From positions 1-37,038 of the forward strand of contig JAOAIK010000001.1 in NCBI GenBank assembly GCA_026414745.1: 37,038 nucleotides of DNA. The letters are read 5' to 3'. Positions 19,958-29,962 of this stretch are shown here, piece by piece; the stretch's first letter is position 1, and every line of letters begins with the position of its first letter. Under the pieces are notes generated by a model. That model made no database searches and was not told where the DNA came from. It worked only from the letters and a program-made list of their open reading frames with translations. The position numbers and the translations under genes were made by a program. The stretch is from Roseococcus sp. Lineage in GTDB: Bacteria > Pseudomonadota > Alphaproteobacteria > Acetobacterales > Acetobacteraceae.

Positions 19958-22429
19958 TCAGCCGCGCAGCACCCCGCCCGTCGCCTTCGCCACCGCGGCC
20001 ACGATCTTCTGCGCCACCGCCTCGATCTCGGCGTCGGTCAGCGTGCGCTCGCGCGGCTGCAGCGTCACCTCGATGGCAAGGCTGACCTTGCCTTCGGGCA
20101 GGCGCTCGCCGGCATAGCGGTCGAACAGCGCCACCTCCGCGATCAGCCCGCGCTCGGCGCCCTGGGCGGCGCGCAGCAGCTTCTCGGCCGGCACGGAGGC
20201 GTCCACAAGGAAGGCGAAGTCGCGGCGGATGGGCTGGAAGGGAGGCATCTCCGCCGCGGCCTTCCGGCGGCGCTTGGGCTCGGGGACGGCGTCGAGGAAG
20301 ATCTCGAAGCCGACCGTCTCCTCTGGCAGGTCGAGAACGCGGCAGAGCTGCGGGTGCAACTGCCCGAAGCGCGCCAGCACCGTCTTCGGCCCCTGGCGCA
20401 GCACGCCCGAGCGGCCCGGGTGGTAGTGCGCGGGGGCGTCCGCGGTGACCTGCAGCGCCGCCATGGGCACGCCCAGCGCCTCGAGCACGGCCAGCGCATC
20501 CCCCTTGGCGTCGAAGGCGTCCACCGCGCGGGCGGGCGCGGCCCAGTTGGCGGGCGTGCGCCCGGCCCGCAGCCCGGCGGCGATGGCGAGCTGGCCTGCC
20601 GGGCTCGTGTCGCGGTAGCCGCCGCCGATCTCGCACAGCGCGACGTCGCCCAAGCCGCGCGCGACGTTCCGCGCCGCGGCCAGCGCCAGCGAGGCGAGCG
20701 GCGTGGGCCGCATCTGGTCGAGGTCCGAGGCGATCGGGTTCTCGAGCCGCAGGCCCTCCGGCGTCTCCCCGAAGAGCGCGGCCAGGCGCCGTTCCAGGAA
20801 CCCGTAGCTCACGCATTCCAGGAGGCCGCGCGCCGCCAGCACACGCCGCGCCAGCGCCGCGCGCGCCTGCTTCGCGTCCAAGGCGGGTGGGGGCACCGGT
20901 GCGGCGCGCGGCAGCGAGACGGCGGGCACCGCATCGAGCCCGCCGAGGCGCAGAACCTCCTCCACCAGGTCATGCTCGGCCTCCACCGCCGCGCACCCTT
21001 CGGCAGCGGCGGCGGCGCGCGCAGGGTCGAGCCCGGGGGCCTGGTCGAGGTGGAGGGGCGCGGCGATGTCGTTGCGCCAGGAGGGCACGGCCACCGTCAC
21101 GCGCGCCGCATCCCGGGCCGTGACGGTGAAGCCGAGGCGTTCGAGCCGCGCCACGCAGAGCTCGGGCGAGAGCTCGAGCCCGCCCAGCTCGCGCACCCGC
21201 GCGAAGCGCAGCGTCGCCTCGCGCCGCCAGGCCGGTTCGGCGCCGGCCTCGCTGATGCGGCTGGCCTCGCCGCCGCACAGCTCGACGATCATGGCGGTGG
21301 CGGCCTCCAGCCCCGGGCGGAGCAAGCCCGGGTCGATGCCGCGCTCGAAGCGCGCGCGCGCGTCGGTGACGATGCCGTGGCGGCGGCCGGAGAGGGCGAC
21401 GCGCACCGGGTCGAACAGCGCGCACTCGATGAAGCACTCGGTGGTGGTCTCGTCGCAGCCCGAATGCTCGCCGCCGATAATGCCGCCCAGCGCCTCGGGG
21501 CCGGCGGCGTCGGCAATCACGCCGTCCTCCTCCGTCAGCGCGTAGCTCCGGCCGTTCAGGGCGAGCAGCGATTCGCCCGGCCGCGCCATGCGCATCGTCA
21601 GGGTGTCGCCCGTCACCTTGGCCACGTCGAACACATGCAGCGGCCGGCCCAGCGCGAAGGTGAAGAAGTTGGTCACGTCCACCAGGGCGGAAATGGGCCG
21701 GAGCCCGATGGCCGTCAGCCGGTCCTGCAGCCAGCGCGGCGAGGGGCCGTTGCGCAGGCCGCGCACCGCGCGCCCGAGCACCCAGGTGCAGGCGCGCGGA
21801 TCCTCGATGCGCCAGCGCAGCGGGCTGTCATAGGCGGGGACGATGGCGGGGGCGGACCAGGGCCGCAGCGTGCCGAGCCCGGCGGCCGCGAGGTCGCGCG
21901 CCACGCCGCGCACCGAGAGCGCGTCGCCCCGGTTGGGCGTGACCTTGATCTCGATCACCGGATCGTCGAGCCCGGCCCAGCGCGCGTAGCTCTCGCCCAC
22001 CGGCGCATCGGCGGGCAGCTCCACGATGCCCGAATGGTCCTCGCCGAGCCCCATCTCGCGCGCGGAGAGCATCATCGCCTCGCTCTTCACGCCGCGGATC
22101 TCGCCGGCCTTGAGCGTGATGCCGGTGCCGGGGATGAAGGCGCCGGGCAGGGCGGCCACGCCCAGCATGCCCGTGCGCGCGTTGGGCGCGCCGCAGACGA
22201 CCGAGAGCTCCCGCCCGTCGCCGACATCCACGCGCAGGGCGCGCAGCCGATCCGCGTTGGGATGGGGCACGGCCTCGATGACGCGGGCGATGCGGAAGGG
22301 GGCGAGCGCCGCGGCGCGGTCCTCCACGCCTTCCACCTCGATGCCGATGGCCGAGAGGGTGGTGGTGAGCGCCTCCAGCGAGGCGCTGGTCTCGAGATGC
22401 TCGCGCAGCCAGGAGAGGGTGAACTTCAT
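19958..22429 (-). CDS. pheT: Phenylalanyl-tRNA synthetase beta subunit
   Basis: Beta chain of the alpha2-beta2 enzyme that charges tRNA-Phe; it binds tRNA and edits misacylated Tyr-tRNA-Phe. In order: N-terminal segment (MKFTLSWLREHLET), tRNA-binding domain (about 40-150), B3/B4 editing domain (about 205-370), B5 domain (about 400-495), catalytic-like core, and a C-terminal ferredoxin-fold anticodon-binding domain (about 730-823). 823 residues against 795 in E. coli; the excess is largely a roughly 29-residue insert in B5 (about 458-486) before DLVEEV. GAGGGGG ribosome site. One base separates it from pheS. Confidence 0.97.
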   Translation of the reverse strand: MKFTLSWLREHLETSASLEALTTTLSAIGIEVEGVEDRAAALAPFRIARVIEAVPHPNADRLRALRVDVGDGRELSVVCGAPNARTGMLGVAALPGAFIPGTGITLKAGEIRGVKSEAMMLSAREMGLGEDHSGIVELPADAPVGESYARWAGLDDPVIEIKVTPNRGDALSVRGVARDLAAAGLGTLRPWSAPAIVPAYDSPLRWRIEDPRACTWVLGRAVRGLRNGPSPRWLQDRLTAIGLRPISALVDVTNFFTFALGRPLHVFDVAKVTGDTLTMRMARPGESLLALNGRSYALTEEDGVIADAAGPEALGGIIGGEHSGCDETTTECFIECALFDPVRVALSGRRHGIVTDARARFERGIDPGLLRPGLEAATAMIVELCGGEASRISEAGAEPAWRREATLRFARVRELGGLELSPELCVARLERLGFTVTARDAARVTVAVPSWRNDIAAPLHLDQAPGLDPARAAAAAEGCAAVEAEHDLVEEVLRLGGLDAVPAVSLPRAAPVPPPALDAKQARAALARRVLAARGLLECVSYGFLERRLAALFGETPEGLRLENPIASDLDQMRPTPLASLALAAARNVARGLGDVALCEIGGGYRDTSPAGQLAIAAGLRAGRTPANWAAPARAVDAFDAKGDALAVLEALGVPMAALQVTADAPAHYHPGRSGVLRQGPKTVLARFGQLHPQLCRVLDLPEETVGFEIFLDAVPEPKRRRKAAAEMPPFQPIRRDFAFLVDASVPAEKLLRAAQGAERGLIAEVALFDRYAGERLPEGKVSLAIEVTLQPRERTLTDAEIEAVAQKIVAAVAKATGGVLRG

Positions 22430-22430
22430 C

Positions 22431-23507
22431 TCACACCCCCTCGTGCAGGCTGGCCGGGGCGAGGGGGCTCGCGGCGTAGTGCGACAGCCAGCGCAGATCG
22501 CCCTCGAAGAAGGGGCGCAGATCGGCCATGCCGTGCTTGAGCATGGTGATCCGCTCGATGCCCATGCCGAAGGCGAAGCCCTGCCAGACGCGCGGATCGA
22601 GGCCGCAATTGGCCAGCACCCGCGGATGCACCATGCCGCTGCCGAGGATCTCGAGCCAGTCGCTGCCCGCGCCGAGCTCGCCCGTCCTGCGGTTCCAGCC
22701 GATGTCCACCTCCATCGAGGGCTCGGTGAAGGGGAAATAGCTGCTGCGGAAGCGCACCGGCAGATCGGCGATGCCGAAGAAGGCGCGCAGGAAGTCGGTC
22801 AGGCAGCCCTTGAGGTGGCCGAGCGTGATTCCCTGCTCGATCACCAGCCCCTCCACCTGGTGGAACATCGGCGAGTGGGTGGCGTCATGGTCGGCACGGT
22901 AGGTGCGGCCGGGGGCGATGATGCGCAGCGGCGGCGAGGCGGCCAGCATGGTGCGGATCTGAAGCGGGCTCGTCTGGGTGCGCAGAACGGCGCGATGCCC
23001 CTCGATCTCGCCCGGCAGGTAGAAGGTGTCCTGGTCCTGCCGCGCCGGATGGTGGTCGGGGATGTTGAGGGCGGCGAAATTGTACCAGTCGCTCTCGACA
23101 TCCGGCCCCTCGACCACGCGGAAGCCCATGGCGCCGAAGATCGCCGTCAGCTCCTCCATGGTGCGCGAGATGGGGTGGATTCCCCCCTTGCCGCCGGGGG
23201 CGAAGGGGCGCGGGGGCAGGGTCATGTCGGCACGCTCGGCGGCGAGGCGGGCCTCCAGCGCCGCCGCCTCCAGCACCGCGCGACGCGCCTCGATCGCGGC
23301 CTCGAGCTCCGCCTTGAGCGCGTTGAGGGCGGCGCCGCGCGCCTTGCGCTCCTCCGCCGGCAGGGCGCCGAGCCCCTTGAGCAGCCCGGTCAGCGCGCCG
23401 GACTTGCCGAGCACGGCCACGCGCACCGCCTCCAGCGCGCGCAGATCGGCGGCGGCGGCGAGGTCGGCCTCGGTGCGTGCGGCGAGGGCGGCGAGGTCAT
23501 CGCTCAT
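22431..23507 (-). CDS. pheS: Phenylalanyl-tRNA synthetase alpha subunit
   Basis: Catalytic class II subunit that activates Phe and transfers it to tRNA-Phe. An N-terminal coiled-coil (residues 1-95) precedes the catalytic domain with PGGKGGIHPISRTMEEL, motif 2 (FRSSYFPFTEPSMEVDI) and motif 3 (GFAFGMGIERITML). 358 residues. The start at ATG 23507 (MSDDLAALAART) has no strong ribosome site; a TTG 7 codons upstream is possible. Between rplT and pheS lies a strong hairpin that could attenuate pheST. Confidence 0.97.
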   Translation of the reverse strand: MSDDLAALAARTEADLAAAADLRALEAVRVAVLGKSGALTGLLKGLGALPAEERKARGAALNALKAELEAAIEARRAVLEAAALEARLAAERADMTLPPRPFAPGGKGGIHPISRTMEELTAIFGAMGFRVVEGPDVESDWYNFAALNIPDHHPARQDQDTFYLPGEIEGHRAVLRTQTSPLQIRTMLAASPPLRIIAPGRTYRADHDATHSPMFHQVEGLVIEQGITLGHLKGCLTDFLRAFFGIADLPVRFRSSYFPFTEPSMEVDIGWNRRTGELGAGSDWLEILGSGMVHPRVLANCGLDPRVWQGFAFGMGIERITMLKHGMADLRPFFEGDLRWLSHYAASPLAPASLHEGV

Positions 23508-23523
23508 CGTCGGGAACCCATGC

Positions 23524-23565
23524 GACAAGGAAAGGGGCCGCTCACGCGCCCGCGTGACGGCCCCC
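23524..23565 (-). terminator. Terminator/attenuator hairpin between rplT and pheS
   Basis: On the minus strand GGGGCCG and CGGCCCC (outer, 7 bp) enclose TCACGC/GCGTGA (inner, 6 bp, loop GGGC), with one bulged G between the stems. TTTCCTTGT follows directly. This is a stable hairpin with a short pyrimidine/U tail, placed after rplT and 27 bases before the pheS start. It could partly end rpmI-rplT transcripts and set pheST expression, as attenuators do in other bacteria. Leader codons show no Phe-rich stretch. Confidence 0.6.
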
Positions 23566-23577
23566 TGTGAGGATCAT
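23542..23577 (-). CDS. Possible 11-codon leader ORF before pheS
   Basis: ATG at 23577 opens an 11-residue frame (MILTGGRHAGA) that stops at 23542 and covers the 5' arm and loop of the hairpin. No ribosome site is clear and no Phe codon is present, so it does not fit a classical pheM-type leader peptide. Its placement inside the hairpin is the only reason to list it. Confidence 0.18.
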   Translation of the reverse strand: MILTGGRHAGA

Positions 23578-23590
23578 CGGCGCCTGGTGC

Positions 23591-23953
23591 TCAGGCCGGG
23601 ACGCGGGCCGCCTTCGCCTTCTCGACGATGGCGGCGAAGGCCGCGGGCTCGTCGAAGGCGAGCGCGGCCAGGATCTTGCGGTCCATCTCGATGCCGGCCG
23701 CCTTCACGCCTGCGATGAACTGGGAATAGGTCATTCCGTGCTCGCGCACCGCGGCGTTGATGCGCTGGATCCACAGGCCGCGGAACTCGCGCTTCTTGGC
23801 GCGGCGGTCGCGGTAGGCATACTGCAGCGCCTTCTCGACGCGCTGCAGCGCCGCGCGATAGGTGGTGGAGCTGCGCCCCACATAGCCCTTGGCCTGGGCC
23901 AGGACCTTCTTGTGGCGGGCATGGGCGGCGACGCCGCGCTTCACTCGGGCCAT
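23591..23953 (-). CDS. rplT: 50S ribosomal protein L20
   Basis: Primary rRNA-binding protein needed early in 50S assembly; in E. coli it also represses its own operon. The 120 residues contain the basic N-terminal arm ([24 protein letters not shown]) and the conserved core ([32 protein letters not shown]). It lies 25 bases after rpmI, with a GGAGAAAG ribosome site. Confidence 0.98.
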   Translation of the reverse strand: MARVKRGVAAHARHKKVLAQAKGYVGRSSTTYRAALQRVEKALQYAYRDRRAKKREFRGLWIQRINAAVREHGMTYSQFIAGVKAAGIEMDRKILAALAFDEPAAFAAIVEKAKAARVPA

Positions 23954-23978
23954 CGGTCTTTCTCCTCTGCGCGCGCGC

Positions 23979-24185
23979 TCAGCGGGGCAGCCCGTAGGGC
24001 AGCCAGTGCTTCACCGTCTTGGCGTCCTGCGGCTGCAGCACCTGCATGCGGCGGTTCTGGCGCTTGGACTTCTGGCTGCGCGCCGAGAGGTTGTGCCGCT
24101 TGTTGCCCGGCCCGGCCTTCACCTTGCCGGTCGCGGTGATCTTGAAGCGCTTCTTGGCGCTCGAGGTGGTCTTCATCTTGGACAT
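23979..24185 (-). CDS. rpmI: 50S ribosomal protein L35
   Basis: Small basic 50S protein of 68 residues. The family core [20 protein letters not shown] is followed by a basic region ending in [23 protein letters not shown] strong GGAGGG ribosome site lies 5 bases before ATG 24185. It opens the rpmI-rplT-pheS-pheT series. infC, which usually precedes rpmI, is absent; a lipoprotein gene and a good promoter lie there. Confidence 0.97.
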   Translation of the reverse strand: MSKMKTTSSAKKRFKITATGKVKAGPGNKRHNLSARSQKSKRQNRRMQVLQPQDAKTVKHWLPYGLPR

Positions 24186-24290
24186 TGGGCCCTCCTTCGT
24201 CGGTGGGATGGCGGCCCCGGAACGACCGCACGATGCGGCGGGGGCGCGGCCCGGCCGGGCTGTCCAAAGGCCTCGGCGCGGGAGGCCGGC

Positions 24291-24319
24291 GCTATAGCGG
24301 CGGGCAGGCGGGAAGTCCA
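24291..24319 (-). promoter_or_regulatory. Candidate sigma-70 promoter of rpmI-rplT-pheST
   Basis: On the minus strand TGGACT (24314-24319) and TATAGC (24291-24296) are exactly 17 bases apart, each matching four of six consensus positions. Transcription would start near 24284, leaving a leader of about 100 nt before rpmI, which is room for L20 autoregulation. No L20-binding pseudoknot could be confirmed by eye. Confidence 0.5.
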
Positions 24320-24365
24320 CCCCGGCACGCGCGCGCCGGCCGTGCGGTGGGCGCGGGGCGCCGCG

Positions 24366-25016
24366 CTATCCGCGTATCCCCGAGATGGAGGGCAGCTCGT
24401 CGGCCGGCCGGGGCGGAGCGGGCACCACGGGCGGCGGCGGCACCGCTCCGGGCGGCCGGGCAGCCGCGGGGGCCGCCTCGCCTCCGGTGGCCAGGGCGGA
24501 GGGAACGGATGGCGGCGGCGCGGCCGCTGCGGGGGCGGCGCCGCCGGGAGGGACAGCCGCATCGGCCGCGGTGTAGTCCACCACGATGCGCGCCTGGCTG
24601 CCCGTGATCACCAGCACGCGGGTGCCGACGGGGATGGGGGTCGCGTCGCGCTGCGTCACGCTCACGAGCTCGCCATTGGTGCGGCGGACGACGTACTCGA
24701 TGGCGTCCGTGTTGGCCGTGGCGCGCTCGGCCGCCGAGCCGAGAAGGCCGCCGACCAGCGCGCCCCCCACCGCGCCCAGCGCCCCGGTTACGCGGTTGCC
24801 GCCGGCGGCGCCACCGACCACGCCGCCGGCCGCGGCGCCGGCGGCCGCGCCCGCCGCGCCATCCGGGGTGATGGCGACGCGGCGGAAGCCCGCGACCACG
24901 CCCTGCTGGACAGGGTTGGCCTGCTGCACGGCCCGGGTGGCGTATTCGTCGGCGGAGAAGCGCTCGGCGCAGGCGGCAAGCGCCAGCACCGCGCACAACG
25001 CAAGAAGGCGTCTCAT
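24366..25016 (-). CDS. Glycine-zipper outer-membrane lipoprotein
   Basis: A 216-residue lipoprotein. The signal peptide [16 protein letters not shown] ends in a lipobox with Cys16. Residues about 54-95 form a glycine-zipper segment ([21 protein letters not shown], then [19 protein letters not shown]), as in SlyB/Rickettsia 17-kDa antigen proteins, which insert in or stiffen the outer membrane. A small beta-rich region (about 105-150, [33 protein letters not shown]) matches the family's C-terminal part. The last 65 residues are a Pro/Ala-rich tail. Divergent from dapF. Exact role unknown. Confidence 0.88.
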   Translation of the reverse strand: MRRLLALCAVLALAACAERFSADEYATRAVQQANPVQQGVVAGFRRVAITPDGAAGAAAGAAAGGVVGGAAGGNRVTGALGAVGGALVGGLLGSAAERATANTDAIEYVVRRTNGELVSVTQRDATPIPVGTRVLVITGSQARIVVDYTAADAAVPPGGAAPAAAAPPPSVPSALATGGEAAPAAARPPGAVPPPPVVPAPPRPADELPSISGIRG

Positions 25017-25080
25017 CGCCGCAGCACATAGGCGGCCGCGCCCCGTCGCGCCAGCGCGCGCCCTGGCCTATATGCGCCGC

Positions 25081-25890
25081 ATGCGCGTCCCCTTTCGCAA
25101 GATGCATGGCCTCGGCAACGACTTCGTCGTGCTCGACGCGCGCGCCCGCCCGCTCGCCCTCCCGCCCGAGATCATCCGGCGCATCGGCGACCGGCACCGC
25201 GGCGTGGGCTTCGACCAACTCGTGACGCTCGAGACCGCGCCGGACGCCGACCTCTTCCTGCGCTTCCACAACAGCGACGGCAGCGAGGCGGGGGCCTGCG
25301 GCAACGGCACGCGCTGCGCCGCCGCCCTGGTGCTGGCCGAGACGGGCCGGCCGCGCCTCGCCATCCGCACCCGGGGCGGCATGCTCGCGGCCGAGCGGCT
25401 GGCGGACGGAACCGTGCGGGTGGACATGGGCCCGCCCCGGCTCGGCTGGGCCGAGGTGCCGCTGGTGCGCGCCATGGACACGCTGCATGTGCCGCTGGGC
25501 GGCTTCGACGCCGCCTGCTGCTCCATGGGCAACCCGCACGCGACCATCTTCGTCCCCGACCTCGCGGCGCTCGACATTCCCGCCCTCGGGCCCGCGCTCG
25601 AGCACGATCCGCTCTTCCCGGAGCGCGCCAACATCGGCTTCGCGCAGATCCTCGCGCCGGACCGGATGCGCCTCACGGTCTGGGAGCGCGGGGCGGGGCT
25701 GACCCTCGCCTGCGGCTCGGGCGCCTGCGCGGCGATGGTGAACGCGGTGCGCCGGGGCCTTGCGGCGCGGGCGGCACGCATCGCCATGCCGGGGGGCGAG
25801 CTCGCCCTCGAGTGGCGCGAGGCGGACGGCCATGTGCTGATGGCGGGCCCCGTGGAGACGGCCTTCACCGGCGAGATCGAGCTTGGTTGA
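25081..25890 (+). CDS. dapF: Diaminopimelate epimerase
   Basis: Cofactor-independent epimerase that turns LL-DAP into meso-DAP for lysine and peptidoglycan. The two catalytic cysteines are Cys73 in ACGNGTRC and Cys211 in ACGSGAC; [13 protein letters not shown] opens the protein. 269 residues. ATG 25081 or ATG 25072 (three residues longer) could be used; neither has a Shine-Dalgarno sequence, and TATATG lies just upstream, so a leaderless or near-leaderless mRNA is possible. The last codons overlap the TTG start of mtaB by 8 bases. Confidence 0.97.
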   Translation: MRVPFRKMHGLGNDFVVLDARARPLALPPEIIRRIGDRHRGVGFDQLVTLETAPDADLFLRFHNSDGSEAGACGNGTRCAAALVLAETGRPRLAIRTRGGMLAAERLADGTVRVDMGPPRLGWAEVPLVRAMDTLHVPLGGFDAACCSMGNPHATIFVPDLAALDIPALGPALEHDPLFPERANIGFAQILAPDRMRLTVWERGAGLTLACGSGACAAMVNAVRRGLAARAARIAMPGGELALEWREADGHVLMAGPVETAFTGEIELG

Positions 25891-27067
25891 GACGCTGACC
25901 TTCGGCTGCCGGCTGAACATCGCCGAGAGCGAGACGATGCGCGCGCTCGCCGCCCGCGCCGGCCTCGCGGGGGCGCTGATCGTCAACACCTGCGCCGTCA
26001 CCGCCGAGGCGGAGGCGCAGGCGCGCCAGGCCATCCGCCGCGCGCACCGCGAGAACCCCGACCGGCCCATCCTCGTCACCGGCTGCGCGGCGCAGATCGC
26101 GCCCGAGCGCTGGGCCGCGCTGCCCGGCGTGGCGCGCGTGATCGGCAACGGCGCCAAGCTGCGCCCCGAGGCCTGGGGCGAGCCCCCCGCCCCCATCCCC
26201 CGCGAGGCGCCGGTCGGCGTGGCGGCCGGGGGCGGGACCCGCGCCTTCCTCGCCGTGCAGCAGGGCTGCGACCATGCCTGCACCTTCTGCATCATTCCGC
26301 AGGGGCGCGGCCCGGCCCGCGCCCTGCCGGTGGCCGAGGCCGTGGCCGCCGCCCGCCGCCTCGCCCGCCGCCACGCCGAGATCGTGCTGACCGGGGTGGA
26401 CCTCGCCTCGCACCCCGACCTGCCCGGGCTGATCCGCGCGGTGCTGCGCGAGGTGCCGGAACTGCCGCGGCTGCGCCTCTCCTCGCTCGACCCGGCGGCG
26501 CTGGACGACCGCTTCTGGGCGGTCTTCGCGGAGGAGGCGCGGCTCGCGCCGCAGATCCATCTCTCGGCGCAGCACGGGCATGACCTGATTCTCAAGCGCA
26601 TGCGCCGCCGCCACCGCCGCGCCGACCTCCTGGCGATCGCCCGCCGGGCCCGGGCGCTGCGGCCCGATGCGGCGCTGGGCGCAGACCTGATCGCGGGCTT
26701 CCCCACCGAGGAGGAGGAGCACGCCCGCGCGAGCGAGGCGCTGGTGGAGGAGGCGGGAATCGCCTTCCTGCATGTCTTTCCCTTCTCGCCGCGCCCCGGC
26801 ACGCCGGCGGCGCGCATGCCGCAGCTCCCCCCGGCGCTGCGGCGCGCCCGCGCAGCCCGGCTGCGCGCCGCGGGCGCGGCGGTGCGGGCGCGTTTCCTGG
26901 CCGGGCGGGTCGGGGCGGTGGAGACGGTGCTGGTCGAGGCCGACGGCCGGGGCCTCACCGCCCAGGGCGCGCCGCTGCGCCTTGCGGATCCGCCGCCGGC
27001 GGGCGCGCTCCGCCGGGTCCGCGTCACCGGCCATGACGGCACCACCCTGCACGGCGAGGCGATCTGA
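25883..27067 (+). CDS. mtaB: tRNA t6A37 methylthiotransferase MtaB
   Basis: Radical-SAM enzyme that makes ms2t6A at position 37 of ANN-decoding tRNAs. The N-terminal UPF0004 domain carries cluster cysteines Cys9 (FGCRLN), Cys37 (NTCAVT) and Cys68 (TGCAAQ). The radical-SAM cluster is C129-x3-C133-x2-C136 (CDHACTFC). The C-terminal TRAM-like part is short. 394 residues. The start is TTG 25883 ([12 protein letters not shown]) inside the end of dapF; the stop overlaps the ftsY ATG (TGATG). CRLN and the gene order favour MtaB over MiaB or RimO. Confidence 0.95.
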   Translation: MVETLTFGCRLNIAESETMRALAARAGLAGALIVNTCAVTAEAEAQARQAIRRAHRENPDRPILVTGCAAQIAPERWAALPGVARVIGNGAKLRPEAWGEPPAPIPREAPVGVAAGGGTRAFLAVQQGCDHACTFCIIPQGRGPARALPVAEAVAAARRLARRHAEIVLTGVDLASHPDLPGLIRAVLREVPELPRLRLSSLDPAALDDRFWAVFAEEARLAPQIHLSAQHGHDLILKRMRRRHRRADLLAIARRARALRPDAALGADLIAGFPTEEEEHARASEALVEEAGIAFLHVFPFSPRPGTPAARMPQLPPALRRARAARLRAAGAAVRARFLAGRVGAVETVLVEADGRGLTAQGAPLRLADPPPAGALRRVRVTGHDGTTLHGEAI

Positions 27068-28116
27068 TGGCGCTGCGCGACCTCTGGGCGAAGATGCGGG
27101 GAAAGGAGGCGGCGGCCGAGTCACCGCCGCCCGTGCCGGAGCCGCCCCCTCCGGCGGAGGCCGCGCCCCCGCCCGAGGCCGCCACGGAAGAGGCCCGGCC
27201 GGGCTTCCTGGCGCGGCTCAAGGCCGGGCTCGCGCGCTCCACCGCACGCCTGACGGATTCCCTCGCCGCCGTCTTCACGAAGCGCCGGCTGGACGAGGCG
27301 GCGCTCGAGGAGCTGGAGGAGACGCTGATCGCCGCCGACCTCGGCGTCGCGGCGGCGCAGCGCATCGTGGCCGGCTTCCGCCGCACGCGCTTCGGCAAGG
27401 AGGTGACGGAGGAGGAGGTGAAGGCGGCCCTGGCCGAGGAGATCTCCGCCATCCTCGCCCCCGTCGCGCGGCCGCTCGTCATCGAGCCGGCGCATGCGCC
27501 GCATGTGGTGCTGGTGGTGGGGGTGAACGGCACGGGCAAGACCACCACCATTGCCAAGCTCGCCGCGCAGTATCGCGCCGAGGGGCTCGCCGCCTGGATG
27601 GTGGCGGGCGACACCTTCCGCGCCGCGGCGGTGGAGCAGCTCCAGATCTGGGGTGAGCGGACGGGCGCGCGGGTCGTCGCCCCGGAGAAGCCCGGGGCGG
27701 ATGCCGCGGCCCTTGCCTTCGAGGCGCTGCGCGAGGCGCGCGAGGCGCGCGCCGATGTGCTGCTGGTGGACACGGCCGGGCGCCTGCACAACAAGTCCGC
27801 GCTGATGGAGGAGCTGCGCAAGGTGGCGCGTGTGCTCAAGCGCCAGGATGCGGCCGCCCCCCATTCCGTGCTGCTGGTGCTGGACGCGACCACGGGCCAG
27901 AACGCGGTGAACCAGGTGCGCGTGTTCAAGGAGATGGTGGAGGTCACGGGCCTCGTCGTCACCAAGCTGGACGGAAGTGCGAAAGGCGGCGTGGTGGTGG
28001 CGCTGGCGCAGGAGTTCGGCCTGCCCGTGCATGCGGTGGGAGTGGGCGAGAAGGCCGAGGATCTGCGCCCCTTCGACCCTCAGGAGTTCGCCCGCAGCCT
28101 GGTCGGGCTCGCCTAG
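27067..28116 (+). CDS. ftsY: Signal recognition particle receptor FtsY
   Basis: SRP-GTPase receptor that docks ribosome-nascent chain complexes at the membrane translocon. A short Pro/Glu/Ala-rich A domain (1-45) leads to the basic N helix bundle and the G domain: G1 GVNGTGKT (152-159), DTAGR (235-239), DATTGQNA and TKLDGSAKGG (299-308). 349 residues. Translationally coupled to mtaB, as in many alphaproteobacteria. Confidence 0.98.
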   Translation: MALRDLWAKMRGKEAAAESPPPVPEPPPPAEAAPPPEAATEEARPGFLARLKAGLARSTARLTDSLAAVFTKRRLDEAALEELEETLIAADLGVAAAQRIVAGFRRTRFGKEVTEEEVKAALAEEISAILAPVARPLVIEPAHAPHVVLVVGVNGTGKTTTIAKLAAQYRAEGLAAWMVAGDTFRAAAVEQLQIWGERTGARVVAPEKPGADAAALAFEALREAREARADVLLVDTAGRLHNKSALMEELRKVARVLKRQDAAAPHSVLLVLDATTGQNAVNQVRVFKEMVEVTGLVVTKLDGSAKGGVVVALAQEFGLPVHAVGVGEKAEDLRPFDPQEFARSLVGLA

Positions 28117-28146
28117 CGCCGCCGGGCCCGCCCTTGTCGCCGCGCG

Positions 28147-29379
28147 CTACCCGGCAAAGCCGAGGCCCATGGCCTGGCGGGCGAAGGCGCGCTTGAGCGG
28201 GCCGATGCGGTCCACCGCCGCGATCCCCAGGCGCCGTGCCAGGCGCAGCAGCCCGATGTCGTTGCCGAACAACCGCTCCAGCGCGTGGGTAGCGCCGATC
28301 ATCAAGAGCGCGTCCGGCCGCCGCTCGGCCTGATAGGCGCGCAGCAGCGCGGGCGCGCCCACATCGCCGCCGGCCGCATGCGCCTCGCCCACCAGCCGCG
28401 CCAGGGCCGCCACGTCGCGGAAACCGATGTTGAGCCCCTGCCCCGCGATGGGGTGCATGCCGTGCGCTGCGTCGCCCACCAGGGCCATGCGGTGCGCCAC
28501 ATAGCGCGTGGCGTGCAGGGCCGTCAGCGGATAGGACCAGCGGCGGCCGATGGGTTCCACCTCGCCCAGCCAGTCGCCCAGGCGGCGGCGCAACTCTCGA
28601 GCGAAGGCGGCCTCCTCCAGGGCCAGCAAGCGCTGTGCCACCGCCCGGCTCTCGGTCCAGACGAAGGCGCTGGCGTGCGGCAGGCGGCTTTCGCCGAACT
28701 CCGCGATGTCGCTCAGCGGCAGCTGCGCGAAGGGGCCGGCGGGCAGGAACAGCTCCAGCGCCCGGTTCCGGTGCGGGCGCGCATGGGCGAAGGCGCCCAC
28801 CAGCCCGATCTGCCCGTAATCGTGCCGCGCCGTGCCGATGCCGGCCGCCTCACGCAGCGGCGAGTTGCGACCTTCCGCGCCCACCACCAGCCGTGCGCGG
28901 ACGCGCGTGCCGTCGCGGAGCGTCAGCGTGGCGCCCGCCTCGTCGCGCGCCACCTCGGCCGTCATCGGCGCGAAGACGCGCACCCCGGGCAGGTCGGGCA
29001 GCCGTGCGTTGAGCGCGACGCGCAGGGCGCGCGCCTCCACCATCCAGCCGAAGGGCGCCTCGCCCAGCTCGGCGGCCCGGAAGTCAAGGTCGAGGGCCGA
29101 GGGCGCCTCGCCCACCCGGCCATCGGCCACCTTGATCGCCTCTATCGGGCAGGGGGTGGTGGGCAGGCGTTCCCAGACGCCCGCCTCGGCCAGCAGGCGT
29201 TGCGAGGCGAGCGCGATGGCATAGGCGCGCCCGTCGAAGCCCTGCAGCTCCATGGGCGGCAGGGGCTGCGCATCCAGGATCACGCAGGGCACGCCCCGCG
29301 CCGCCAGCGCCGCGGCGAGCGTGGCCCCGACCGGCCCCGCGCCCAGGATGGCGACCTCGGTGTCGATCACATCGCTCAT
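28147..29379 (-). CDS. FAD monooxygenase, UbiH/UbiF/COQ6 family
   Basis: Flavoprotein hydroxylase of ubiquinone biosynthesis, 410 residues. It has the FAD Rossmann motif GAGPVG (13-18), the middle GAEGRNS motif (168-174) and the ribityl-binding GDAAHGMHPIAGQGLN (302-317). The position hydroxylated (UbiH, UbiF, UbiI, UbiL or UbiM type) cannot be decided by eye, so no symbol is given. The start at ATG 29379 (MSDVIDTEVAILGAG) has no clear ribosome site. It converges with ftsY and diverges from glnK. Confidence 0.88.
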   Translation of the reverse strand: MSDVIDTEVAILGAGPVGATLAAALAARGVPCVILDAQPLPPMELQGFDGRAYAIALASQRLLAEAGVWERLPTTPCPIEAIKVADGRVGEAPSALDLDFRAAELGEAPFGWMVEARALRVALNARLPDLPGVRVFAPMTAEVARDEAGATLTLRDGTRVRARLVVGAEGRNSPLREAAGIGTARHDYGQIGLVGAFAHARPHRNRALELFLPAGPFAQLPLSDIAEFGESRLPHASAFVWTESRAVAQRLLALEEAAFARELRRRLGDWLGEVEPIGRRWSYPLTALHATRYVAHRMALVGDAAHGMHPIAGQGLNIGFRDVAALARLVGEAHAAGGDVGAPALLRAYQAERRPDALLMIGATHALERLFGNDIGLLRLARRLGIAAVDRIGPLKRAFARQAMGLGFAG

Positions 29380-29457
29380 GGTCTTCAGCTTAGGCCAATC
29401 GGGCCGCGCGCAAGAGTCGGGCGGACGGCCCATCATCGGGCGAGCAGATCTGCCTAA

Positions 29458-29919
<462 letters not shown>

Positions 29920-29962
29920 GGCTCCGCCCCCGCCCATGACCTTCACCAAAGGAACCCCGACC

